Assembly (NCBI GenBank): GCA_949130495.1 | Contig: OX422217.1 | Location: forward strand, 573,534,606 to 573,598,605 | From: Sambucus nigra | Lineage: Eukaryota; Streptophyta; Magnoliopsida; Dipsacales; Adoxaceae | DNA length: 64,000 nt | Direction of reading: 5' to 3' | Shown here: one piece after another, positions 54,841 to 64,000 of the stretch | Layout of the letters: each line of letters starts with the position of its first letter | How positions within the stretch are numbered: position 1 is the first letter of the stretch | Made by a program: the position numbers and the translations under genes | The notes under the pieces: model-generated | The model's input: only the letters and a program-made list of their open reading frames with translations | Database searches by the model: none | Told to the model about the DNA's origin: nothing

Positions 54841-54862
54841 TTCCCGTCAAACAAACGGAGAC
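54841..54862. repeat. Right terminal inverted repeat of the Harbinger element (candidate)
   Basis: TTCCCGTCAAACAAACGGAG then AC, followed by TAG. Read inverted it gives GTCTCCGTTTGTTTGACGGG, comparable to the left tip at 40159. A second CAAACACACACGGGAAAA segment at 54757-54774 may be a subterminal repeat. Confidence 0.5.
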
Positions 54863-54865
54863 TAG

Positions 54866-56755
54866 AAATTTTAATGGATGTGATGATAAAATAATAATGA
54901 ACATAATAAAATAAATGGAAATGGTTTGAGTAAACGTAGAAATTTATTACATAAATAAATAATAGAATCTTATAAAGGCTTTATCAGTTCAAAACAAGAT
55001 TACAAGAGGAAAAATATCATTTTGCCAAAATAGGGTTGTGCTGCTTGACAGTTGTCTCCCCATGCCGATCATCAAACCTGAAAATTTATTTTTTATTTTG
55101 TAGTGCTCAAGTTTATTTTGGGAGTAAATGTTCTAAAAAAATGGTGCAAATAACTGGTTACTTGATTTTTTTTTGGTCTAATGGAACCATGGATGACACA
55201 AAAAAGGATGAATCATGAAGGGATATCAGTAACATTAAAGTATAATTAAGGAGTGATAGGACCAACCCCAAGTGTAAAAGTAACAAAACCCATGACTTCT
55301 TATTAAGTGTTTTCATAGGCTCTCATTGCTACCGACGTAGGCTTTTGAATGTTCTTAGAGAATCCCTACTAGTGTATGCTCCGAAAGCTAACTTTACAAA
55401 TCTTAAAAGGTGGATTTGCCTTTCATGGACGAAGGTTCCTATAGTGGTGATAGGTAATATTTTAAAACTTATTTTGTCTTAATAGTTCCTACGAACTACA
55501 TTAGTTCGTAGGAACTTCTTACGCCCTAATGTAGTTCATAGGAACACAAATATATAGTGAAAGCGATTATTTAAAGTTGCTACGAACTTCATTTGTTCGT
55601 ATCAATTGCTACAGATAAATGAAGTTCGTAGGAACCCTTACAGAATTTGTAACCATTCTCTAAACTTGGCGAACGCTTACAAATTCTTATACAGAATTTG
55701 TTCATTTTCACCCACCACTGCAAGCGTTAAATTCTATAAAGTTACCAAATCTCTTCTTTTCTTCTCCCTCATTGTGGCTGCTCTTAGAGGATAAACATTC
55801 AGTTTTTCCCTATTATCTACGAGAACTAATAAGTGGATACATGATATTCTAATGATGATTTAGATTCGATGCTTCTAGATCACTGTCCTATTTAACAATC
55901 TCTTTATCTCGCAAAATTTTAGTTAATTCTTCTTGGAAACTATCAATCTAGAGTCATCATAGTCATCAGGTATTGTTATGGGTTGAGGTTAGGATTTTAA
56001 TTCTTCATAAAGTAAATGTGAAACGAACTTTTTGTCTCTTCAGGTGAAGGTGAAAGTGATGCTGAAGTTCTCGTAGTTGGACCCTGTGGTACACGATTGG
56101 AAGGTTGTAACCAATAATAAGCCAAGTAGAAATGGAAGAGTACAATCTTAAACTTGAGAAAAAAAAATAACCAAGAAAGATTTTTTGAATCCAACGAATG
56201 TTTTTTAAAGATAGAAAAATAATAAGAGAGGGGAAATATGAATAAGGGAAAGTCCCCCAATAATAATTATTATTAGGTTTTCACTTGTATTACGTTTAAC
56301 CTAGGGTGCAAGAAAAATACTGAACAACACCCAAGTCTTATATATAGGATAAGAGAAATGCAAAAGGATGTTAGGACTTGGTTTTAGGATCACGAACATG
56401 GTCATATTTTAAAAAACAAGTGACAGGTTTCTTGCAAAATCACGCAGTATGAAGATTCCAAATTTTTGTAGACTTTCGCGTTAAAATCGAAAAAATTATG
56501 TATGAGTGTCCTTCGTAAGATTCCTATACAAGGGTTGGTGCAAGATTTGGGTATGAGTTCTCCTCTTAGGCATATATTTGACAATACATATGAGAGTGAA
56601 TTTGATATACTCATCGTACGCGAATGAGTTCCTATAATATACCTCCCCTTATGAGTTCGGTCAAGCAGTATGATGTGGGGGAGCCATTTGATTTACGTTG
56701 AGGCTACATGTGAAAAGTAAAATGAAGGCCTATTGCTTAAGTTCACCGTGCCCCA
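54866..56755. other. Unassigned AT-rich stretch
   Basis: Nearly 1.9 kb between the Harbinger right end and the next LTR fragment. Short open stretches (55036-55218, 55606-55794, 55997-56260 minus) show no family I know. It contains the hairpin motifs at 55485-55635. No gene is called. Confidence 0.4.
55485..55640. repeat. Perfect hairpin and repeated TTCGTAGGAAC motifs
   Basis: GTTCCTACGAACT (55485-55497) and AGTTCGTAGGAAC (55503-55515) form a 13-bp perfect stem with a 5-base loop. Further variants of GTTCGTAGGAAC and its complement occur at about 55530, 55580, 55600 and 55625. Clustered short inverted motifs of this type are typical of the subterminal regions of CACTA-type DNA transposons, but no CACTA tip was found, so the assignment is open. 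Confidence 0.6.
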
Positions 56756-57697
56756 TGCAATACCCCATAATTTAGTGGTATTATTTAATAACCAAATTCT
56801 AAATTTGAAAAATCTTAATTGATTAGTCAATTGGAGAGTGAAATTTGAAATGGCTAAAAAAACATGAATAGTACATTACTATTCACATAGGTTAATATTA
56901 ATATACTATTCAATTTTAAATAAATTTATAAATAAATAAATTTAATAATAAAAATAATAAAATGATAAATGATAGATAAGTCATCATGCAACAACATTAG
57001 TGCCTTTTATCATAAAGATTTCTTTGGTGGTTTAATAATTATAACATTTTTAATTATTTGTGGATTAACCATTATAGCATTTACTATTAGTCGTTAGCCA
57101 TTATAATATTTATAATTAGTGCATTCGTCTTAAGAATGAGCTTCACCTCATTCTTCTTAATTTCTCTCAATAACCAGTACAAAATTCCTATCGCATTTTC
57201 ATTCCCAGTACACAACTTAACTCAAAAAACTAATCCATTTTCTACTAAAATTAGGCCATTACATTCCAAAAATTATACTCTTTAATTTAGCAACAATTCT
57301 ATGATTTTCTAGAACACTTTCTAGAGAAAAATTTATACAGTTATTATTACAATTGAAGAGCAATTATAGAAGGACTTATTCTACAATTATTCTTATATTA
57401 TTTTTTATGGATTCAAGGTAAGATAATTCTACTATCTCCTCTCATGAGATAATTAGTATTTTCTACCTATAAATATTTTTATAAATTATAAAATTTGTAT
57501 AAAGATAATTAAGGTTTGTCTTGTTTTCATCACACCTTTATAAATTGTGATTTTTGGTGAATAAATTAATGATTCGAATTCATGAAATTATGTACTTGAT
57601 TGATTTAGTCTAATTTGGTATAATTGAATTGAATTAAGAATTGTACATTCTTAGTATAATTTTAATGTTAAAATTAATATTTACTGAATTACATGTG
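56756..57697 (+). repeat. Gypsy-type LTR fragment (plus), cut by gypsy 2
   Basis: Starts TGCAATACCCCATAATTTAG, close to the family LTR start TGTAATACCCCGTAATTTT, and has later the GGATTCAAGGTAAG segment (57410-57424) that recurs in spirit in other LTRs here (GAATCAAGGCAAG at 12717, CCTAAGGCAAG at 3652). About 940 bp remain; gypsy 2 begins at 57698, and the continuation is not in the window. Confidence 0.5.
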
Positions 57698-59002
57698 TGT
57701 GACACCCCAACCATTCTAATCATGTGTGATTAGTTCATTATTAAATTAAACAGGAATCATTAATGGTTTCATTCTTAGAATCACTGTTGAAAACTAATCT
57801 ATTTTACTAATACACTACCGGCCCGGTGTCAAAAATTAAATCTTTTAATAACAAGCAATAAATTGAACTAATAAATCGCATTCACCATTCCAGTAAACAT
57901 AGTAATAATGGTAAAGCCATGAGATAAATAAATGTGTCTGGAATAAACACTCGAGACTGAAATCCAAATACAATCATTCATAATATAAAACCAAATCCAA
58001 CACTAGAAATAAAATAGAAGTAGAATGTATCTTAAAATAATCACTAGCTAGAGATGGGCGACATGCTCGACTGAGATGGAGAAATGATAAATGTGGAAGC
58101 ATCTACTACCAAAAGCCCTGCAACGTCCACAGCATCTGCAGCATGTCAAATGTGAAGGAACTCCGAAGCCTGGCGTCCCTGTGGTGGGGAAACTAAAAGG
58201 TTTTTACAAAAATAAATTTAAAACGGGTCAGGGCCCGAGTAAAACAGTTTGAAAATCTTTGCAAGTATTTAAAATGCAATGAGAGCAGAAATTGTATACA
58301 TATTAATTCCACGTGCTCTCACTTGAGATCCTCACCTCTCAACTACTTGTGCACACCTATCGTATTCCCCTAAACCGCCCTAGTTATGCTACACCACCTA
58401 ACTAGTTCGGAACAAATCTCTTCCTACATACTAACTCATTGTGCCCACCCGTATTACCCATACAATACGTTACCAAATTCCTAATGTATTTTAACCAATT
58501 TTGAATTACCTAACAGATATTAAGTTTTCACATACTTAGGTTATTTTAGATATCACTATCTACCTCATCTACTAATGCACACAGAGTAGAATAATTCATA
58601 CGTATATATTTATACACTAATATTATCATATATACGATTACGACATCCCTAGACCGAGACCTACATACTCTTCTATTAAGTCCTGGTACATCACGTACTA
58701 AGTAAAGGACTTTCGGTTCTGATTCACTCTCGAACCGTAAAGTTATAATTCACATAGAAAGGAGATGAGAATGGTTCTAAGACTTTGGGCTACGCACACA
58801 CCTAACGCACCCAATTGACCGGTCACACTATCATAAACGCAAGTCGTGCTCAATTCCTAAGTTCTATGTTCTGAGGTACAAGTCTAAAATCCCCCAAGAT
58901 GGCTCATCAGGATATGACCGTCCACAACGCGGAACCTCCCATGATAGCAAGTAGCGTAGGTATGTTAATTACATATAATAAATCAAACAATAGGTATTCA
59001 CA

Positions 59003-59004
<2 letters not shown>

Positions 59005-59040
<36 letters not shown>
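59005..59040. repeat. (AT)18 microsatellite
   Basis: An uninterrupted alternating AT run of 36 bases inside the gypsy 2 LTR. It produces the YIYIYI peptide in a short reading frame, which is not a gene. Confidence 0.95.
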
Positions 59041-59043
<3 letters not shown>

Positions 59044-59467
59044 GAATAGGTATACACGAAACCTATAATATATACCGTACGTAGCATATAACCCTCGAAT
59101 ATTCTACGTATCATTAATTTACCAAAAATACCTCTCATCATATAATCCCGAGTGCTTTTCCACCACTCAAAAGGTTAATAATTATTCCTTAAGTCAATTC
59201 AGTAGATACCTCACTCATATCCTACTGACCTAGGTCATAAGTTCCCTCGATTATCTGTGACACGATATTATTCTCCGAATTAGGTTTTTATTACCCAATT
59301 AGACTAAATAAACTTTAGCCCTAAATTCCCTCATGCGACTAGGTCTCAATACCAATGTTGGCCTACTAGTAATTAAAACATCACCCATTATATTTTAAAA
59401 ATTACAAGAAAAATCAACCCGGTCGTTTCCCACGAGTTTTAAGCAAAAAGGGAAAATATTGTCCAAT

Positions 59468-59530
59468 TCTGGGAAACTGAATCGATTCTGCCTTGGTCCG
59501 AATTCATTCGGCCAAGGATTCGAATCGATT
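59468..59530. repeat. Worn CGAATCGATTCG-type palindromes in gypsy 2 LTR
   Basis: CTGAATCGATTCTG, CCGAATTCATTCGG and TTCGAATCGATT lie within 60 bp. They are decayed versions of the palindrome that makes up the intact array at 12997-13217, and they are placed at a similar distance (about 1.1 kb) from the LTR start. Confidence 0.8.
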
Positions 59531-60637
59531 AACTGTAACAGGTATCATCTTCTTCCCTTAACTGTTATGGGGTTGCACAATTTTTTAACCTCTAAACCTC
59601 CATTACACATTCCCAAACTCCCAACCAAGTGTACCAGACATCATAGTAACATGCATAAACGATTTCTAACGTAATAGATTCATTAATTCATTTAATAACA
59701 CCTTTAAATTGAATTAATTCAACAATAATTCCTAAAAATTGTGGATTATTACTTTTGTTTAAGAACATCAATAAGAACCCAAATTTCTTCACATTTTCAT
59801 ACGACAAATTCGTCAAATTCGTTCTACATGCATAAGGGATTAAAACTAACATGATTCCTACCCAAGGATATGATTTAAATCTTCCAAATTTACACCAATA
59901 TTCATATATTCATGATATTAATCATCCTACACAATCATGGATGGTATATCTATTCAGAATTTAGCAAGATAAATACTTGCCTCAATTAGTAGGTCTGAAT
60001 CTCTACAAAATAATGGTGTGGTTGGTTTCATTTCCTCCCTCCCGATCAACATTACAGTGGTGGTTGTGGTACAAAACGGTGTGGGAATGCCCTGAGAACT
60101 CCTCTCCTTCCTCCCCTAGTATCCTCTTTGTGATTTTCTTACTCTAACCCTTACTCCCTCATCACATATTCTGATATAAACATGTAATTTTCGTAGGTCC
60201 CTTTTTCCCAAAAATCCAAAATACTAAAATACCTCTTCGGGATGCCGGTGTGGCCTAAAAATGCCCATGGACCCAAACCAAACTCCCAAGTACACTTTTC
60301 TGACTATTTCAACCCTCCCGAAAACATTGGTGCACTCGAAATGATCATGTGGATGATCCATATTTAAATTATATTTTTAACTCATAATTTTAAGTCCCAA
60401 CACGACTGACACGCGTCCCGACTAAATTTTCGTAACTGTCATATTTCTCTCACGATATTCTTAATACGTTCTTATTAATTTATTACTCATTCACTAAGTA
60501 ATATCCAATATAAATAAATATTAACCATTGTCTCGCTAATTAATATTTATTTTAACCTGGATTAATTTTACATTTTTAATTTAATTAATCCCAATATAAA
60601 AATTATTAAAAATATGGGGTGTTACATACTTCTCCCT

Positions 60638-61250
60638 AATAACGGAATTTCATCCCGAAATTTGAAAAAATACCTGGTATAAATAACTTTGGATATTTTT
60701 CTCACATCTCATCCTCGCGCTCCCAAGTAGACTCGTCGATATTATGATGCCCCCACTGAACACGTACAAGTAGACTTACCTTCAACCTCAATATCCTCTC
60801 ACCACGGTCTAGGATAGCGATTGGTCTCTCCTTATATGAAATATCGAACTGCAAATCAATCTCCTCCAATGCAACATGAGTGTGATCTAACTCATCCCGA
60901 AGATATCTACTCAGGGAGGAAATGTGAAATACATCATGAATTTGATGCAAGTGCTCCGGCAACCCAAGTCTATATGCAACTGGCCCAATCCGCTCAATGA
61001 TAGGGAATGAACCCACATACTTTGGTGCCTCCTTTTCTTCTCGAACATCATTATCCCCTTCATAGGAGATACATGTAATAACACTTGGTCCCCCATATTA
61101 AAATCCAAGAAGAACCGCTTGGCATAGGCATAACTTTTCTGCCTTTCTTGGGCTACCCGTATACGACTTCGAATCAACTCAATTTTTACCGAAGTATCCT
61201 GAATTAATCTAGTCCGAGAAGCTTGTTATCCCACACCTCCAACCACTAAT
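60638..61250 (-). pseudogene. Gypsy 2 integrase C-terminus and chromodomain-like tail
   Basis: Two overlapping frames: 61177-60911 gives IRSRIRVAQERQKSYAYAKR and DQVLLHVSPMKGIM; after a frameshift near 61020, 61016-60702 gives FPIIERIGPVAYRLGLPEHL, HDVFHISSLSRYLRDELDHT and STWEREDEM. Clearly the counterpart of 45480-46133 in gypsy 1. Confidence 0.88.
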
Positions 61251-62960
61251 CGGGAGAACGACAAGGTCTACCATACAATGCCTCGAATGGTGCCATGTCA
61301 ATCGTAAACTGGTAGGAATTATTATAAGCAAAACTCCACCAGTGGAAGATACTGCTTTCAAGCTCCCCTAAAATCAAAGATACACATCCATAGGATATCT
61401 TCCAATATCTTGTTCATCCTCTCTATCTGACCGTCCGTCTACGGGTGATAGGTCATACTCAATCGTAACTCGGTACCCATGGCCTCCTAAAAACTCTCCT
61501 AAAATTGAGACTCGAAGATCTTGTCCTTGTTGGACAAAATATCAAGAGGCACCCCATGTAATCTCACTATCTCGGTGATGAAAATCTGGGCATACTGTCC
61601 CGTAGTATAATCCGTCTAGACTGGTAGAAAGTGGGCTACATTTGTCAACTAATCCACTATCACCCAAATAGAATGTGATCACACTCTGATGTAGGCAACT
61701 CGATGATAAAATCCCTGGAAGTTTTATCCCATTTCCACATCGGAATCTCTAACGGCTGTAAACACCTTGTCGATTTCTGATGGTCCACCTTAACCAGCTG
61801 GCAAGTGGTACACCTAGAGATAACATGTCAATGTCTATCTTCATCCCCCTCCACCAATACTATCGTCTCATATCTTGGTACATCTTATCACCTCCGGGAT
61901 GTATATAAACCATAACCCATGCAACTCTGCCATCATCGCGTGTCACAAGTCACCCCCCTTCAGGACAATCAATCTCCTAATAAAGCATAAGCCTCCATCT
62001 AAACTCACTTAGTAAGACTCTACTCCCTCGACTAGAAGCTGTCGAATATGGTCCTGACAGAACGAATCTGTTGCCTGGGCCTATACAACCCTCATGACAA
62101 TATGAGGTGTAACAGTCATAACTGACATGAATGACCTAACAAGTGAATTTTTATGTCATATCTCCTTCTATTTCACCTTCCAAGCTTCAGCGACATCCCC
62201 CACTGGCCTGCGAATCAACGTGTCTGCCACCACATTGACTTGCCCTGGGTGATACTGGATGTCAAACTAATAGTCTTTCATAAATTCCATCCACCTCTGT
62301 AGATACATATTTAGCTCACTCTGAGTGAACTACTCTAGTGACTTATGATTTGTGAATAGGATAAATCTCTCCCCCAATGGGTAGTGTCTCCAAATCCATA
62401 GCGCAAACACAACTACCGCTATCTCCAAGTCCTGGGTGGGGTAATTCCTCTCGTGAGGCTTAAGATTGCGGGAAGCATAAGTATAACCTGGTCCTCCTAC
62501 TGTAGCACACCTCCAAGTCCCTGTAGGGATGCATCAGTAAAAACAAGATACTCCACTCTTGCTTTGGGAAGTTCAAGTACATGTGCTGAAGTTAGCTTAT
62601 CCTTCAGCTCATTGAAAGGCAACTAACAAGAGTCATCCCAGATAAACGGTACCCCTTTGCAAGTCAAATTTATCAATGGACCCACAATCTTTGAGAATCC
62701 CCGAAAAAATCATTGATAATACCCGACTAGCCCCAAGAAACTGCGCACCTACATCAATGTCGTGGGTTGTCCCCACTCCCTCATCGCTGACACCTTACTA
62801 GGATCCACCAATATACCCATATTAGATATAATATTCCCCAAGAACTATACTTCATGCAGCTAGAACCCACATTTCTCAAACTTAGCATACAACTGATGCT
62901 CACGTAAAGTTTGTAAAATTTTATGCAGATGTTCTGCGTGCTCCTCCTTCTGAGAAAAAA
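61251..62960 (-). pseudogene. Gypsy 2 integrase core, RNase H and RT end (heavily broken)
   Basis: No frame longer than about 60 codons survives, but the DNA follows gypsy 1 46080-47760: for example TGGCATACTGTCCCGTAGTATAATC-like text at 61587 against 46424, and CACTCCCTCATCG-type text at 62773 against 47616. Positions of integrase (61251-61900), RNase H (62200-62620) and the RT thumb region (62640-62960) are inferred from that colinearity. Confidence 0.7.
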
Positions 62961-63480
62961 TTAGGATGTCATCAATGAAGATAATGACAAACTAAGATAA
63001 GAACTATGAACACCCTATTCATCAAGTCCATAAACACAACTGGCGCATTCGTTAACCCAAAGGGCATAAACTCATAAGACTCATATCTCATTAGAAAGGT
63101 TATCTTAGATATATCTTGCTCCCGGATGCACAGCTGGTGATACCCGGATCTTAAATCTATCTTAAAGAAGTAGTTAGCTCCCCTAAACTGGTCGAATAAG
63201 TCATCGATTCGAGGTAACAAATCTTTATTTTGTATCTTGACTTTATTCAACTCCCGATAATCCACATACAGGCGTAGAGATCCATCCCTCTTCTTTACAA
63301 ACAACCCCGGGTCACCCTAAGGTGAGGTACTCCTACGAATAAATCCCTACCCCAAAAGCTGCTCAATCTGATCTCGTAGCTCCCTCATCTCTATAGGAGC
63401 CATACGATAAGGTGCATGAGCTATCGATCGAGGGCCGACGCTAAATCAATGACAAACTCTATATTATGTCTAGGTAGTAA
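62961..63480 (-). pseudogene. Gypsy 2 reverse transcriptase fragment
   Basis: 63304-62972 encodes [57 protein letters not shown] and [21 protein letters not shown] frameshift follows; in another frame the catalytic FIDDILIFS is still readable at about 62955-62985. The upstream part to 63480 matches the RT start of gypsy 1 with stops. Confidence 0.88.
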
Positions 63481-64000
63481 TTTTGTTATTTCCTGAAAAC
63501 ATTTGTGAACTCAGACACAATCGAAATTGAGTCTAGGGAAATCACTATCCCCTTAGAGGTCTCCTCCTCTATATAGTATAAATGAGTGGACGATCCCCCT
63601 TCGGGACGATGCATCGCCACTAAGAACATCTCTTATCCTGAAATCGCAAAACACTATGCTCCAACTGTAGTAGTCAATCATGGACCTATACACTGCTAGA
63701 CAATCCATGCCAATAATGGCATCATACTCCGACATATTTAACACAAGCATATCGACAGGCAAAATAAGTCTCCCAATGTCTATACTCACAACTCGACAAA
63801 TAAAGAATATAAGTGTCCCATTACCCAATGATCAGTCTGCACACGTGATTGTACTATCGATCGTGTGTAATAACCCCGCGACTTATGAAAATTTAGTGGA
63901 AATAAATGAGTGTGAAGACCCCGTGTGAAATAATATATGCCCCAAAGTCCCACATGTAAGAAACGTACCCTCAACTACGAGTGGCGCCTGGGGAACTGTA
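63481..64000 (-). pseudogene. Gypsy 2 protease region, window end
   Basis: 63828-63553 reads VVSIDIGRLILPVDMLVLNM and SEYDAIIGMDCLAVYRSMID, the C-terminal half of a retropepsin-type protease, followed by IVHSFILYRGGD-like linker. The active-site triplet region (about 63900-63940) is too damaged to read with certainty. The element continues past the window. Confidence 0.8.

Larger units (their letters stand above)
40159..54862 (+). mobile_element. Damaged PIF/Harbinger DNA transposon, split by gypsy 1
   Basis: Left end TGCTGCGTTTGGAAGACAGG (40159) and right end, read inverted, GTCTCCGTTTGTTTGACGGG (54862) match at about 11 of the first 17 bases, and both are flanked by TAG, a possible 3-bp target duplication of the kind this superfamily makes. 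Inside are a transposase N-terminal fragment (42311 and 53351-53395) and a Myb/SANT-like ORF (53409-54501), the two genes of PIF/Harbinger. The catalytic DDE domain is missing. Without gypsy 1 the element would be about 4 kb. The coding parts are firm; the end assignment is tentative because the left end can also pair with 40568. Confidence 0.65.
57698..60626 (-). repeat. Gypsy 2 3' LTR
   Basis: 2929 bp; plus reading TGTGACACCCCAACC to TATGGGGTGTTACA. It shares layout and scattered segments with family 1 LTRs (for example CCTCACCTCTCAACTACTTGTGCAC at 58331, compare 43251) but is otherwise diverged. It contains an (AT)18 run and a worn palindrome cluster at 59468-59530. Confidence 0.88.
57698..64000 (-). 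mobile_element. Gypsy 2: decayed Ty3/gypsy element, runs off the window
   Basis: The 3' LTR (57698-60626) is followed by a purine tract (minus strand AGGGAGAAGTA, 60627-60637) and an internal region in the order chromodomain-like tail, integrase, RNase H, reverse transcriptase, protease when read rightward, that is, normal order on the minus strand. The internal part is colinear with gypsy 1 (45453-48840), while the LTR is much less alike. Many frameshifts and stops. Gag and the 5' LTR must lie beyond 64000. The left flank is ATGTG. Confidence 0.9.

Noticed and set aside
58899..59084. Frame with YIYIYIYI, possible membrane peptide
   Set aside because: Product of the (AT)18 microsatellite inside an LTR.

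Overview
The window is plant nuclear DNA, most likely from an angiosperm with a repeat-rich genome. It is AT-rich and packed with nested LTR retrotransposons of both plant superfamilies (Ty1/copia and chromodomain-type Ty3/gypsy), initiator-Met-tRNA-type primer sites, and remains of a PIF/Harbinger DNA transposon and several small inverted-repeat elements. I found no convincing intact host gene, no tRNA or rRNA gene and nothing bacterial. The exact taxon cannot be read from the sequence.

Layout. 1-2981: minus-strand relic of a Ty3/gypsy element (decayed gag/protease, primer site, partial LTR). 2982-6411: plus-strand gypsy 5' end (LTR, primer site, gag start) inserted into that LTR. 6412-8501: a diverged minus-strand LTR fragment. 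8502-10494: unassigned AT-rich DNA. 10495-20273: copia 1, an old Ty1/copia element whose gag is split by a 2.7-kb gypsy solo LTR (12146-14869) flanked by the 5-bp duplication GAAGA; it also has a tandem duplication of zinc knuckle plus protease. 20764-39459: copia 2, flanked by the duplication TGCAT. Its 5' LTR holds an inverted copy of the element's own 3' end, and its 3' untranslated region holds gypsy 3 (27231-37862, minus strand, almost intact gag-pol). The left LTR of gypsy 3 carries an inverted copy of itself, giving a palindrome with 1.3-kb arms.

40159-54862: a damaged PIF/Harbinger element (transposase N-terminal fragment, Myb/SANT-like ORF, terminal inverted repeats), split by gypsy 1 (42587-53345, minus strand, both LTRs, duplication TTAAG). 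Small inverted-repeat elements lie in its left part. 54866-56755: unassigned DNA with a perfect hairpin. 56756-57697: plus-strand gypsy-type LTR fragment, cut by gypsy 2 (57698 to beyond the window end, minus strand, very decayed pol).

Order of events readable from the nesting: copia 1 before the solo-LTR parent; copia 2, with its 5' LTR rearrangement, before gypsy 3; the Harbinger element before gypsy 1. Nearly all coding sequence is retroelement gag-pol broken by stops, many of which fit C-to-T decay. The most unusual signals are (a) family-specific, CpG-rich arrays of perfect palindromes at an equivalent LTR position in different gypsy families, (b) the gypsy 3 palindrome, and (c) the inverted self-copy in the copia 2 LTR.
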